Shown: positions 1 through 12,257, counted from the stretch's first letter. The stretch: 64,000 nucleotides of DNA from Ottelia alismoides (GCA_037367405.1 JAZKJV010000149.1:806001-870000); one strand, 5' to 3'. The notes: a model not told the origin generated them from the letters alone. Program-made: numbers and translations.

Positions 1-554
1 AAGGAATATCAAAATCTGCCTTCCAATGCAACTCAGAATGATCCTCAGAATACAACTCAAACGGTCCGTAAACTAACAACTTAGAATTATTAATAAGGGA
101 GTTCAAGGTAACTGTGCTTTCTAGGGGTTCCTTTGGAGAAAGGAACTCCTGGGTATCCATGAAATTAGTGAATAGATCATTGTCTTGAATCTCAACATGA
201 AAATAACCGTCCTTAGAATATGGTGTACTCGACTCTCTCACATCTAGTGTTGTCGGCGGTGATGGCCTTGGATCTAGGATCGTCTCAATCTTCACCTTAT
301 CACCGTGAGAGTGAAAGGTGATCTCTCTAGTACCATAATCAACTACCTCTTCGACCGTTCATAGGAATGACCGACCAAGTTTGATCGTGGTATGGAGTAA
401 CAGTGCAGATGTGTCCATATCCATGACGACAAAATCAACCGAGAAGCTCATGCCATGCACCGTTACAATAACGCCCTCCAGAATGCTCCTCAACCTCTTG
501 ATCGATCTATCAACAAACTGAAGGATCATCATGGTTGATCTAAGAGGCCCCAAC
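1..554 (-). pseudogene. Athila-type protease and PR-RT linker fragment (element H)
   Basis: The minus strand reads from position 554 downward as the second half of a Ty3/gypsy aspartic protease, with motifs such as LQFVDRSIKR and IVTVHGMSFSVDFVVMDMD, ending near LGRSFL. One in-frame TGA follows at about 359-361. The same frame then stays open to position 1 through VDYGTREITF and an acidic linker, so only this stop breaks about 550 bases. The N-terminal half, with the catalytic Asp, is missing because LTR D starts at 555. The protein resembles D's protease more than that of A1/A2, so H is probably an older D-family copy. The rest of H lies outside the window. Confidence 0.75.
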
Positions 555-1708
555 TGATGAATCTCCATTTCATCACCTTTATTCTTTCATTTTGACCTTC
601 ATTCCCTAGCTAAATGCATGTATATACTGTTATTTTTCCTAAAATAACACTCATTATTTATTGAACCAATACTATATAAAATACATTGTTTAAAGTCAAA
701 ATCAAAGAATAATGAAAATAAAAGAAAAAGAAATAATACCAAAGTTATTTTATGACCCTAATCCCTGAGAACTAGGCATCATGATGACTAGGTCGACAAG
801 GAATAAAGTAGGGGGAGATAAGTGTCAAATACATAATAAAACCCTAATTTTTTAGCCTTCAATATTGCAGTTTTTGGACCCATTTTATTCTTTATTATTT
901 ATACCTCAGATCAATATACTTTTGAAAGGTGTAGATAAACATACAAAGAAAAATACAAAATTGATTTCATCTAAAAATAATATATAGTGTTCATTCTACA
1001 CTCTAAATAAGAATAAAAAACCGAAACTACATAGACCCATAACTTCACCATAAAAACTCATAATGCATCAAAATCACTTTAATTGTATATAACTTTTAAT
1101 TAGCTATTTAATGAAAGTGGTTTCATTTAATCTTGAATTAAGATGCAAAAGTTAGGTTTTGGACCCCTATTGTACAATATACATGAATCAATTTATTTAT
1201 TTTTTATATTCTTCATTAATTTATATTTTTATAATTTTTAAATATTCTTTATAATATTTGTACATATTTAGAATACAATAAACCAATTAAAATACATTAA
1301 ACTAAAATAATATACAAAAATTACATAGATGAACATACTATATTTATACCTATATAATTAATACCCATATTTATTTAAGTACGCAAATAACATTAGAAAA
1401 ATACAATAAAAATATACTTGTGTACATTTAAATAATTTATAAATATAAAAACTAAGTATATACAAAAATAAAATTTAAAATATAAAATAAAAATAAAATA
1501 AGCTATATATAGGTAAATATACCTATAACTATACATGTAAATACTAACTCATAATAAATAGCTCCATAAAAATAAATAAGAACAATAATTAAATACGACA
1601 TAAAATAATAAACTTTTTTATTTTCTACCCTAAAATTAGTTATTTCATTATCTATTTATTATCGATTTTACCCATAATTTTCCCTTGGGATTTTTTTGGT
1701 TGGTCAAT

Positions 1709-1882
1709 ATGGCTTGAATGATGTCTGACATGCTAGGTGGCTGGAGACAAGGGAGTTGACCTAGGTTAACTAGGGTTTGTTTCTGGTTGGTCCACGTGGA
1801 CCAACCAGAAACAAACCCTAGTTAACCTAGGTCAACTCCCCTGCCTCCAGCCACCTGGCATGTCAGACATCATTCAAGCCAT
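1709..1882. repeat. Near-perfect 174-bp palindrome in LTR D, CACGTG centre
   Basis: Two arms of about 87 bp meet with no spacer between positions 1795 and 1796. The innermost 45 bp of each arm pair perfectly and only about three mismatches occur further out. The centre is TCCACGTGGA, a G-box palindrome. It sits about 160 bp upstream of the TATA box, a position equivalent to the shorter palindromes of LTRs A1, A2 and E. It could extrude as a cruciform or, if transcribed, form a long hairpin. Confidence 0.95.
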
Positions 1883-2042
1883 CTTCTCCCAATTTTCTCT
1901 TTCGATTCATTGATTTTCTCTTCTTGATTCCTTCACGGAAATCCTTCTATGATCTACCCTCAATCACGTTAGAGCTATTTCAAGGTCAAAGATTCATCGA
2001 TTCGTGGAAATACCCTAATCGAATAAGCCCTCTTCACCATGT

Positions 2043-2050
2043 CTATAAAT
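2043..2050 (+). promoter_or_regulatory. TATA box of LTR D
   Basis: The sequence CTATAAATAACCCC lies about 1.5 kb inside the LTR on the sense strand, downstream of the palindrome. Position and sequence match TATA boxes in LTRs A1, A2 and E. This suggests U3 is about 1.5 kb and R-U5 about 2.4 kb. Confidence 0.6.
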
Positions 2051-4487
2051 AACCCCCTCATTCTTCCTTCTTGATTTTAAGCCCTCTTCGAGCCCTGCAA
2101 CCCTAATACTTTTGGTGAGTGAGTTCGTAGTGACAACATGAGTACCCTCAAGGTGTTGGCAAGGAGAATGGAGGTGGAGAGGTGGTCCACCACCATTGAG
2201 ACACCCATCTCCGGTGTGGTCCCTGCTCCCTGGATTTCCAGGTGCGAGCTGCTTATTTTCTACTTTTTAAGGTAGCTTTAATCTTAGTTAGTTTAGTTCT
2301 ATCATTTATTTCATCATAAGATTAGTAGATTGGTTTCAATCTAGAAATCAAAGATTGCTGGAGAAATCTGCTTCAGTCATGTTTCACCGTGACCCCGCCG
2401 AGTTACGACCCACATTCCATGTTCGTTTCATTCCCCTTCGCCTGCTGCATCTTTTCCTCAATTCGAACCAACCTACTCCCTCATGGATCAGCAAATCAGA
2501 GCTCCTCTGCCATCTCTTAGTAGAGCTCCTCTATCTTGCTCATTTTCTTTGCGCTGCAACAACATTCTAGGTCAAGGTAATTCGCCTCGAGCCCCTGAGT
2601 CTTCTTCTGCAGGTTCGACATGCCAAAGAACTTTGGAGGGTCGATTCTAGAGCTGAAGGAGGTTAACAAGCACCTGATTCTTGGATGAGATCCATGCCCC
2701 TCTCCAGCTTGGCCCAGACCATCTGGTTGGTGCCATTCAACGTAGATGACTCCTAGGAAGACGTTCGACCCCTCCATACATAAAGAGAAGGCTAGAGCGA
2801 GGAGATACACTCGATCGAAGGGAGGACATGGAAGAGTCCTTCTCTGTTCTTCCTTTGACCCTCAACATCGTCAGATTTAATGCACGACCCATATCTAATC
2901 TGGGTTGTTGATTCCAAGTGAATCGCTGCCTCGCCTCTGTCGTTAGATGCCCTTAAGTGCGCCTACGCGGCACACTTCTAACCCTAGATCGTGCCTCTAC
3001 AGGGATCAATTTCATTGATGCCTGGTAATTTTTTTATATTATTTATTCAATATTTAAATTTAGGCCTAAAGTGTAAATAAAAGTGGTTAAATTGCATGGA
3101 ACCCCTCGCATTTTTTGTATTTGTGTTTATATATGTGCCTGCTCACCTCACGAGCCTCCCCCCACGTGAGGTGGTTATTTTGCAAATGTACCTCACAGGT
3201 TTTTATATTTATAATTAGTAAAAAAATTGTACATTACGTGTTAAAATTTATGGATAAATTGTACAGAGGACCTTTAATGTTTTATATATTGTGGATATGC
3301 CCCTACCAGGTGTTTTTAATTTAAATATGTACGGTTAAATTACACCTTAACCCCTGGATTTTTGTATTAGGGTTCTGAATCGCATGGAAATTTTTAATAT
3401 TTGCAAAAAGGTCCTTATTAGTATTTCATTTTTGTGCATGTTTCTCTACTTTTTATAAATACCATCCATGCTCCAAAAATTATGCAAAAACAAGATAATG
3501 TACCTAGAGACTTGTTTTTTATTGTATATTTTTATTTTTGCATTTTACACAAATTTCCTATTTATTAAAAATAAAAAGAGCATTTTTTGTATATGTTTGC
3601 TTTAAAAAATCCCTAAAATTATAAATGCTTTTTAAAAAATTCCAAATATTATTTGTTGTTCATTACAGTGTTTTATAGCTTCACACCAAAAATCCCTAAA
3701 AATAGAAAAAGAAAATGATAAAAAAATTAAAAAGCCCTATCATTTGATAAAAAAATATTAAAAATCCCTAAAATTTCTGCAAATATTTCTTTCAGTTTGA
3801 TAATCTTATTTAAATATTTTATTACATGTGACAATTAGTTTTGAAAAAATTTGACTTTATTTAATATTTTTAAATTCCAAAACAATACGACGTATTTATT
3901 TAATCCTTATTTTAAGATATTTTGAACTCTAAAAATACATAAAAATTAGCACAATCATTGAAATTCATGAAAACAAGAGAAAAATATAAAAAAATCAAAA
4001 GCATTATACTTTGAGAATTTCTAATTATTTTTACTTATATTTATAATTATAACACTCCATCTTGTATTATATATCTACGTATATTTCTAGATAGTTTTTA
4101 TTGCATTTATAATTACTTTAAAAATTGAATTAATAATATATACAATAATAATATATAAATAGTAAATATATATAATAATTGATTATTAAAACCCCATAAA
4201 TTCATTAATTAATTAATTGAGTGAATATGGTACAAAATACAACTTATTTTTTATTATTTATTTATAAATAATAATTCTTGCTACCACTTGTTTGCTCCCT
4301 GTATTCGACAATCTACACATAGTTACATCTATATACATTTATAGTATAGTTATAACAAATTTTAACTCACATACATTTATCTCTTTAAATTTTAGTGGGT
4401 TAATTGTTGATCAGAGGCACACTTGATCACACATCAATTTTTGATCGTGTTTTGAATACCAGACCAGTGCAAAAGGCCCCTATCAAA

Positions 4488-4505
4488 TGGCATCGTTATC
4501 GGGGA
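4488..4505 (+). other. Primer-binding site of D (decayed tRNA-Asp type)
   Basis: TGGCATCGTTATCGGGGA follows the LTR end by two bases. It is close to the complement of the plant tRNA-Asp 3' end (TGGCGCCGTTGCCGGGG), with about three substitutions. Confidence 0.75.
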
Positions 4506-4667
4506 GCAACGTAGTATAACATGATTTTTTTATCATTTTCAATTATTTTATCTATATACACTGTTTTTTCTTTTCTCTTACTTGTGCATATTTAGAGCTC
4601 TCATATATTTATACTAATTATTTGATTAAATTAGTAGATATCGTTCTTGTTGTGTTTGATGCGAGGA
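4506..4667 (+). other. First part of the D leader
   Basis: This is untranslated leader between the PBS and the B insertion. It is AT-rich and has no ORF. It ends in CGAGGA, which is repeated at 36596-36601 where D resumes. Confidence 0.65.
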
Positions 4668-4813
4668 TGACGAATACGTGATTCATCACTCTAATTAGCT
4701 GAAAATACGTCCTATGAATTTAGGTTCATTTGCATGTTAACTTCATAAATTAACTTTCATGCACTTGTAAATAATTTGCATAAATTAACAAATCATATTA
4801 CATTTATAATCAT
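4668..4813 (+). repeat. 5' LTR of B, first part
   Basis: The segment begins TGACGAATACGTGATTCATC and aligns through ATTAGCTGAAAATA and AATTTAGGTTCATTTGCA with the start of the 3' LTR at 33117. It breaks after ATCAT where LTR C begins. The LTR continues at 24381 after a second ATCAT. Confidence 0.75.
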
Positions 4814-7257
4814 TGATGAATCCCTCATTCACATGCTTTATTATTTTATTTTAGCCAAATTCACTATGCAAATACCTGTAAATACAGGTCAATTCCAATA
4901 AATTAGCATTATGCATGAATTGGTTAATATTATGTAATTAAAACTTATTTATGCAAAATAAAAGAATAAATACAAAAAGAAAAAGAATAAAATAAAGATG
5001 TAATTATGTAATAAGTACAGACTCATCGGAACCTCGAGAGACGGTCAAATATTGGCCTGATCGACAATGAATAAAGTAGGGAGAGATAGGGTCCTTATTC
5101 ATTGTATATATTCATCACTACTCATCATGTATATATGCTTCACTTATTTAATTTTCTTAATAAAATTTATAAATAAAAATGTGATGTAAATAATAAAAAT
5201 AATTACAAAATTTAAAATATGTACAATTATACAACACCTATACTTATATATATGTATTTATTTTTTTCATTTGTAAATAAATGGCATATATATTGTATTT
5301 TAAAAAATTATATATACTCCTAATAATTAGATAAAATTTAAATAAAATTCATAAATTACAAAATAAAACTAAAATAAAATAAAATCATCATTGTATAATT
5401 TCATCAATATTGTATGTATTGTACACAATATTAATTTATTATAACATGAAATTAATCTATACAAATCAAGTAAAAATGTTTTTATACAATTTAATTTATT
5501 TTATAAGTAAATTAAATATAAAATATAATGTATTTTTGTAAAAATAATAAAATAAAAAAAACATGTATACAAAATATAGGTATAATATACCTATACATAT
5601 TAATGCATATTGTATATAATATTGTATATACATTATTAAAAATATTTAAAAGGACAGAAAAATAGTTTGTAAAATAACAAACATTTTGATTTTATTCATT
5701 TTTATTTTAAAATTATTTGTTATTTTCAATCGATTTTACTTTTATTTTGTGAATTCGAATTTCCTGATTGATCAACCCGGGTCCGTTGACTTGGGCCAAC
5801 CTTCAACTCCCCCAGGTCTGACCCGATAAATGTTCATCGGACTCAATTTCTCGATATTTTCCACCTGGGGTCCAACCACTTATCTTGGATTGTGGACCCA
5901 TTTCTTCCCTACAGATCCGTCATCCTCACGGATCCCTAGGAGGGTCTGAATCCACCCAGATTCGGCACCCTCTCTCGATCTTTCTAGAACTCGAGGCACC
6001 CTATAATCCTATCATCAAGCTCCACCCTGCCCTAGCTCGTTCCTCGCTCCTCTTCACCTGCATATTTGTCTTCATGATAGTGACATGATACTCCATCTTC
6101 CATTTGGAAAGCGAATTGGTGCCAAGTCGATCGGATCTCGATCGTGGCCAGAGCTGTCCACCATGACTAGCCTCCCAGGCCCTCTACAGCCCGGTTGAGG
6201 CCACAACCCTGATGACCACTCCGCCTCCCCTAGCATTCCATTCTAGTGCTTTTAGGTACCCTCTAGCCTCCGCATTTCGCCGTTCATTCTCGATTTCCTC
6301 CATCGTCCACCGTTTGCCATCTTTTCTCCGACTTGAGCGTGGAGACCCATATCCCCATTCTGTTTGTTTAGATTGATGCGCTATTTCAAAACTCATCCTC
6401 CCTCGCAACCTGATCATCCAAGTCTTGATCATCGGAGTGAGATTAGGCTTGAAATTCTACCTCCACCTGCGCAAGAAGTCTCCTTCGCCTCCTAGTCGTT
6501 TCTCTTGTTTTCCCTTGCAGAATAACCTTGGCCTACAAGCTGTGAATGCACTTGCAAGTTCGGGCGCATGCAAAAGACTCGATTTGACCACAACACATGA
6601 GGCGGAGCAGCTCCTGGCAACACCACCTCCAGATTCTCATAGCGATGTTCTCTACCTCATCCGAGCAGTCCACACAGTGCAGAACTACTTCAGGAGTGTG
6701 GTGAATCCTTTGACCGATTGATCAAAGCTTTGGAGTTCTAGTATCCCCGATTGCATCAACCCTGGCTAACCCTTCTTTATTGTTCATCTAGAACGCCTTA
6801 GTACCATCAAATCGTGAGCCTCCCTTCCAATCTCATTCGGGACTGTCCATCCATGCCTTTTTAGAGACGTCAGATCATATTTTGGGCAGATCTGACACAC
6901 ACGTCATCGATATTCTCTGAGTTGTCAGATCTACCGATCAATAGTCATCAAGACCGTACGTTAGAGCCTCCATGTGCGCACGCCACATCTCTGTAAGGGT
7001 ATATTGCACTACCCACCATTTCCTTTATTTCGCTTTAGTAAAATAAATGTAAAATTTAGCTTTGAACATTTGCAGTCAGGTGCTCAAAGTTTTATTATTT
7101 GCAATTTAGTCTAGTTAAGTTGAAGTCACGTGCATGTACATGTGTTTTTCTTGGATACTTGCAAACATTACCCCATACTTTTTTTTGTTAATGAAATAGA
7201 AGAAATTTTTATGTATTTGCAGTTATACCCTTGTGAGAATTGAATCACGTGCACCAT
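4814..7257 (+). repeat. Solo LTR C, left part
   Basis: It starts TGATGAATCCCTCATTCAC right after ATCAT (4809-4813) and runs until A1 inserts at 7258. It has the usual Athila layout. There is an AT-rich start, a variant purine motif GATCGACAATGAATAAAGTAG (about 5060-5090), and a GC-richer block from about 5760 with a partial palindrome around ACCCGGGTCC. A possible TATA box (CCCTATAATCC) lies near 6000. The ORFs seen here are short, unlike any known protein, and probably chance. Confidence 0.75.
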
Positions 7258-7940
7258 TGATAGCGGCTAAGATCAGATTGCGACTTTTTAGAGAAGAGAT
7301 TGTCGATGTAGAAAAAGTCGCGAAAAGATCTCAGTCGATCAAACAAATTCGGTTTTCTAAAGAAAACCTAAACTATTTATTTTACCAGATAAGTATGCCT
7401 GGGTCAAACTCAAGGAGCCAGAATAGATTATTTTGATTTTTTAAGAGAAAATATTTTTGTGATTTATTTTTATCTCTTCTTAAAGAGATCGAAGGAAAGT
7501 TATAAGTTTTATTGATTTTTTATTTTTTATTTTTTATTTGATTTTAATCTTTTCCAATTTTTATTTAATTTCCAAAAGGGATATTTTTCACAAGATTTAG
7601 TTATTATATAATAGGTGGAATATAGGTAAAATATAGGTGATATAGTATAGTAGGTAAAAAGCCGAGCAACAGGCTCGAACTACACACGAAAACAAAACAA
7701 AATGGAGTCAGTTTTCAAAGAATTAAAACACGATGAAAACACGAGAAAAATACATGAAGAAGTACTTGAAAATCTTGCGGAGGTAGTTGTGTAACTATCC
7801 CAAGAAAAACTATGAGAAGTAAGGTCAAAAGTAGGTACAAAAGTCCCCTAAAGCCCAGGGTGTAATCGCAAGAAAAAATATTAAAAAGTTCTACAATTAG
7901 GTCCTTTACAGGGACTGAAATGAACAAGAAATAAAGAGTT

Positions 7941-7975
7941 TTACATTTAGGTCCCTGCGGAGGACCTAAATGTAA
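7941..7975 (-). repeat. Hairpin in R-U5 of A1 3' LTR (TTTAGGTCC stem)
   Basis: The inverted repeat TTACATTTAGGTCC / GGACCTAAATGTAA has a short loop. It is about 1 kb downstream of TATA in sense direction, so it should be transcribed. It recurs at 20927-20962, 51242-51277 and 45772-45803. Confidence 0.8.
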
Positions 7976-8234
7976 TTTCCGGAAACCTTCTAGAGCGGGG
8001 GTAAATTCTGAAAATCTTCTGGAGTTAGTGCGCAAAATTCCCACCGGTTCGGATTGAAGGGTTGAGATTAGATGTAGAGGCGTTGATCGACGCTTCAGAA
8101 TGCACCACATGTCGCAAGATTGTGCGACCTGGTGTTCTTCAAGTTCTTGAATTGTTTGGCTCGCTGGTGATGTGGGCGTCTTCTCCGATTTCTCTTGATC
8201 AGCCAACGAAAGCTTTGGCTCTCCGGCGGGGCAA

Positions 8235-8257
8235 GAGGGGTGGCTCCTCCACCCCTC
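8235..8257 (-). repeat. Hairpin in R-U5 of A1 3' LTR (GAGGGGTGG stem)
   Basis: GAGGGGTGG and CCACCCCTC form a 9-bp stem with loop CTCCT. The same structure occurs at 21221-21243 and 51528-51550. LTR E has it at 45484-45506 with a paired change. Confidence 0.8.
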
Positions 8258-8972
8258 AAGCTCACCCGCGGTAGTAGGTGGTCGGAGGCGACTCCAAACA
8301 ACAGAGGAAAGGCGATGAAGTTGGAGGTCCTCTACAACCTGGAGCGACCAGAGTTTGTTGCAACTTTCTTTGAGTTGTGATTTCCTTGATGATGAAAGCT
8401 TCCAGATGCATGGAAATGGCTCCTGATGGAAGAAGAACTGCAAATACGATATTTATGTGCTCGATTCACGAAGAATCGACCAAGAGGTGATATACTTGCA
8501 AGATCAAATAAGTGGTTTCCAGAGTTATTGAGAATTGCGTGAGAATGGCAAGAAAAGGAATCATGATTTGAGATGATTTGAAGTTTATCCGATTGGTTCC
8601 TAAAATCTGGCGGTTAAAAGGAATGGTTAAGCATCCTAATGACGTCTTAACCTCGCTAATGGATACACGAATATCGATGAGGAATTAGATGAAAAGTTGA
8701 TGAATAGGTCTGGGAGAAGAGGTGTATGTACCTCTGGTAACTTGCTCGACGGACGACCTTCGCCGGAGCTGGACGTGCGATGTAGCGGCGATGCAAGGCT
8801 GCCAAAAGCCTTGGAACCTCCTCCAAAGATCCCTCCTCCATGCGAGCTTGCTGGGGCGAAGCTGTCACCTCCAATTCCAGCGAAGCGAGGCTGGAAAGTA
8901 TGGGGCGTCGGCCACTGGAGCTGGAGTTGCAGGTGGTTGGAGAATTAGTTGCGAATGTGGGATCTTTAGGGG

Positions 8973-8981
8973 CTTATATAG
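8973..8981 (-). promoter_or_regulatory. TATA box of A1 3' LTR
   Basis: The sense strand reads CTATATAAG about 1.4 kb from the LTR start and about 170 bp downstream of the G-box palindrome. The matching site in the 5' LTR has been deleted near 21968. Confidence 0.65.
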
Positions 8982-9151
8982 ACAGATTGATTGATCCCCA
9001 AGTAAAATCTAATGGTTAGCGATGGAGAGGGTTGTTAGTAGATTCAGCTCGAGGGTTTAGATCATTTGGAGGAATTAAAACGTGAGTGAAATAAATTATT
9101 GATTTGGCTGATCAACACAGACTGCAAAACAACTTCTTTGAGGAAGATGCA

Positions 9152-9179
9152 CTAGGTGCTGACAAGTGTCAGCACCTGG
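9152..9179. repeat. G-box type palindrome in A1 3' LTR
   Basis: The inverted repeat AGGTGCTGACA / TGTCAGCACCT surrounds a centre mutated from ACGT to AAGT. It corresponds to the perfect 32-bp palindrome of A2 at 52456-52487. Confidence 0.85.
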
Positions 9180-10065
9180 TAGGCCAAATGCTGAAAATGC
9201 TTGTAAATTCATTATTAAATAATAAATAACGTTATTTTAAATAGGTATAAATACAAGAAATGTAAATAATTTAATTATCTAATTTATGGAATAATTATTT
9301 TTTATAAATAATAAATATTATTAAAAATATATATATTATATTAATAAATAAGTATATATAAACATGTATTGAATTTTTAATTTAATAAATAAAAGAATAA
9401 ATATCAATTTTATATTTTCTTAATTATTAGAACAATAAATAAAGAATTTGTAAATTTTTAGGGAATTTAATAAACTAATTTACATATATTAATAAATATG
9501 GATATTAGTGATATAGTTCATTTTTACCTATAATTTAGGTTTTTTTGGTTTTATTAAAATAATAAATAAGCTGCAAAAATTATGAAATAAATTAGGGTTA
9601 AATTACAAGATCATGAAAATAATTAGAAATTATAAAATTAAGAAAAATACAAATAATGCGTTCTACATAAAATAAATAGCCCAGAAACCCCGTTGTCTTT
9701 TGGTCCCAAAACCGGCTTTTTGCAAACGGACTCCAAATTCGATGAAACCACCTTTATTAATTAGAGAATATTATTTTATGAACTTTAAAGGTGAGTAGAG
9801 TGAAATTGGAGTTCATATGAGGAAGTTATGATGTTAGGAAATTGAGATTTTGACAATTTATAGGTTGGATTTCTTGGCATATATACAGGGTAATATTTTT
9901 ATCTTAGTTTTATATTTTTATATACATTTTTTATAATACTTAGGAAAGATTTTGGAGAAAAATATATCCATATGAATTAATTAAAAATCTTTGAAGTTTT
10001 TTATTTATTTTATAAATAGTGAAAGGTGTATGAGGTGTGACTGAATTTATTTTTAGTTTTCTTTC

Positions 10066-10097
10066 CTTATCTCCCCCTACTTTTTGGTTTGTCGACA
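10066..10097 (-). promoter_or_regulatory. Conserved purine-rich U3 motif, A1 3' LTR
   Basis: In sense the motif reads GTCGACAA, a short spacer, then AGTAGGGGGAGATAAGG. It lies about 280 bp from the LTR start. Equivalent motifs at similar offsets occur in the LTRs of A2, C, D, E and F but not B. Function is unknown. Confidence 0.6.
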
Positions 10098-10375
10098 AGT
10101 CCATGCTGACGTGGTCTCGGGGGTTAGGCTATAAATATACCTTGTAGTTATATTTATATTTTTAAGTCATATTGTACATATATACATATATCCAATCTGC
10201 CTTTTGTTCATTTTCTTGTTCATTATTTATTTACATGATTTTGATGGTTAAAAGTGAATATTTATTCATGAATGAGGATTTGTTAAAAGATGGGAATTAA
10301 TGAATATTTGCATGCATTTGTTAAGGGTTTTAAGACAAAATGCGACAGAAAAGTTAATGAATCATGGATTTATCA

Positions 10376-10420
10376 ATCCCCTATACTTAAACTTTGCTAG
10401 GCCCTTAGCAAACACTTATT
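10376..10420 (-). other. Polypurine tract and adjacent hairpin of A1
   Basis: In sense, a TTTGCTAA...TAGCAAA hairpin is followed by TTTAAGTATAGGGGAT directly against the LTR start TGATAAATCC. This is where plus-strand DNA synthesis would start. A2 has the same arrangement at 53686-53730. Confidence 0.8.
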
Positions 10421-11989
10421 TGAAAAGTAAGTGAAAAAGAAAGAAAGTTAGAATGAATTTGTTTTTCTAAACCAATTTATGAGAACAGACAAAGGACAGA
10501 GCTCGATCTCGCCTGAAACAAGAATTTTGTCGGAGCCTTAACTAGGATTAGAATTTTATCCTCAACAGTCCTCAAGTTCCACAAATCCTTACTCAAGATC
10601 ACTTCATCAGCTAGTTCAGACTCACTTATTCATATCGCAAACTCTATCATCCTTGAAGTCAACTTGTACAGTGTGTGAATTGATTTATCTCTTCCTGCTT
10701 AGAGAAACAAAGAAACCGTCCATCCCGACTATACACTTCTATGGCTTCCTCATCCCGCTACTCTTTTCTCGGGGAGGGAGGTATTCCCTTCTGAGTTCAG
10801 TTCTGCTATGTCCACAATCGAATATAGAGAGAAAGTAGAAGAATGAGAAAAGAAGTGGAGTGCGACTAGTTTAGACGCAACTCCTTGTGAAGCTCAACCG
10901 GTGTAGCTGAGTCTCCACTAAGATGTGCATGCATTTTTGGTGGAAGCTTGGACCATTGTGGTCTTATTTGGTGGCTTCTTCTTTTCTTTGACTTTGTAAT
11001 TTGCTTGCACTGCATTCATCTTTTTGTACCTCGACAGATATAGCATCTTTTTATTCCGTCCTTTTTTTAAGGTCATAGAAAAATTGTGTCAGCAGATCCT
11101 TCCCTCATCCGAAGCAACTATCACAACCCCAATCTCTCCCGTCTTTAGACATCAATGCCGCAAAGATAAGGATAGAAACACACTACCAAAATGTACTGCC
11201 CTTCGTAATTCCATGCGAGTCAAGCTAAGTGCAGAGTGCAGGTGTTCAAAATTGGTTCACTGGTGTAGAGTTGTACGGATGACTCCAAATGGTCTACTTA
11301 AGCACATATGACTTGATTTCACGAATATGGTCTTATAGAACCCAAAGATTTTAAGTCAAACGACCTGAAGAGTCTAAATTCCAGATCCTAACCAGGCTCC
11401 TTACAACGAAAGTTAAAGGCTGTAATCAAGCTCCATCTTTTAGACTAGACTCAGTCCTTAGTTCCAGAAATCAAACTTATTCTGAAAAATGCAAATGCAA
11501 ATGCAACCATGTTTTTGTGAAATATATTTTCTGAATTTTACTCATTTTTATGGATTTTAACGATTTTGTTATTTTTATGAATTTTAGGACTTTGTATTTT
11601 TTATGGAATTTATGGTTTTTATAAACAAGTTTTTATTCATGAATTTTACAAGATATATTTTATTTGAGTTAAATATCTAATGTATTTTATAGATTTTATC
11701 TACAAAAGATTTTCCAAGGATTAAATGGTTTTTACACATGTTTTAATAAAGAGGATTTTATATAAATTTTAAATACATATTTTAAGTACATTTTTTAATT
11801 ACAAGTTTTAAATACAAGTTTTAAACATATTTTACTTATTTGTAAGGATTTTATAAATAATACATAAATATAAGTGGATTTTAAATTAACCCTTACCTAC
11901 TTTTTATGGATTTTATAGATATAGAAAATACATAAAAGTACGAGTTATGGACAAAAGTATATATACAATATATAACACACCCCATATAC

Positions 11990-12052
11990 TTAACTTGTGC
12001 TATGTCCTCATAGCGTCAAAAGAGAAAAAGTAGGACATAACTCGTGCTAAGT
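11990..12052 (-). repeat. Long hairpin module with PPT-like flank, A1
   Basis: The plus strand has a CCCCATATACTTA start, then an imperfect stem of about 20 bp (GCTATGTCCT with AGGACATA) around a loop containing CATAGCGTC. The A2 copy is 55279-55351. B has a related copy at 31819-31890. Confidence 0.65.
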
Positions 12053-12092
12053 AAAAGTGGGTGAAAAAGAATAAAGAGTACAAGTCAGTCAA

Positions 12093-12128
12093 CCCCCCTA
12101 TACTTACGATCAGGTCATCGTAAGTATA
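12093..12128 (-). repeat. Hairpin plus G-run module, A1 copy 2
   Basis: On the plus strand CCCCCC is followed by TATACTTACGAT, a 6-nt loop and ATCGTAAGTATA, a perfect 12-bp stem. In sense this is a hairpin followed by GGGGGG. Confidence 0.85.
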
Positions 12129-12221
12129 ACGGAAGAGCGAAAATGGGATGACTGAGTAAAAAGAATAAATAACGAATGTTCAAAAGAAATAAAGAATACG
12201 AGATCATCGAAATCACTCGGT

Positions 12222-12257
12222 CCCCCCTATACTTAGGATAAGGCATCCTAAGTATAG
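12222..12257 (-). repeat. Hairpin plus G-run module, A1 copy 3
   Basis: CTATACTTAGGAT and ATCCTAAGTATAG form a perfect 13-bp stem with loop AAGGC. In sense the hairpin ends in AAGTATAGGGGGG, like the true PPT. Confidence 0.85.

Larger units (their letters stand above)
555..4485 (+). repeat. 5' LTR of element D
   Basis: The repeat starts TGATGAATCTCC and ends TATCA, and is followed after AA by a degenerate tRNA-Asp PBS, which fixes the right end. Its first 500 bases match the reverse complement of LTR fragment F (46200-46747), which helps fix the left end. At about 3.9 kb it is the longest LTR here. It is AT-rich at both ends with a GC-richer middle. It contains the purine motif GTCGACAA...AGTAGGGGGAGATAAG (791-824), a large palindrome (1709-1882) and a TATA box near 2043. 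A small hairpin CACCTCACG...CGTGAGGTG lies near 3145-3173. ORFs inside are short and not conserved. Confidence 0.8.
7258..10375 (-). repeat. 3' LTR of A1
   Basis: The plus strand starts TGATAGCGGCTAAGATC and ends TTTATCA. In sense direction the LTR begins TGATAAATCC. It matches 20248-23328 throughout. It keeps the TATA box that the other LTR has lost. The sense order is AT-rich U3, purine motif, G-box palindrome, TATA, GC-rich block with hairpins, AT-rich end. The long minus ORF at 7715-8443 reads through this LTR and is not considered a gene. Confidence 0.93.

Noticed and set aside
4488..4505. tRNA gene near the tRNA-like sequences
   Set aside because: Only the 18 nt complementary to a tRNA 3' end is present, directly after an LTR, so these are primer-binding sites. 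No cloverleaf is seen.
7715..8443. 242-codon minus-strand ORF
   Set aside because: It lies wholly inside the A1 3' LTR. The other LTR and A2's LTR do not keep the frame, and no domain is visible.
8656..8874. ORF repeated at 21643-21861 (EVT(A/T)(S/P)PQQA...)
   Set aside because: The two copies are alike because they are the two LTRs of A1. It covers the region near the predicted transcription start, and A2 does not keep the frame.
10653..10838. Plus-strand ORF resembling a minus-strand ORF at 32636-32854 (RY.LLSSV.LC.QS)
   Set aside because: Both are antisense to their elements. The likeness follows from conserved 3' noncoding DNA and gives no sign of a protein gene.
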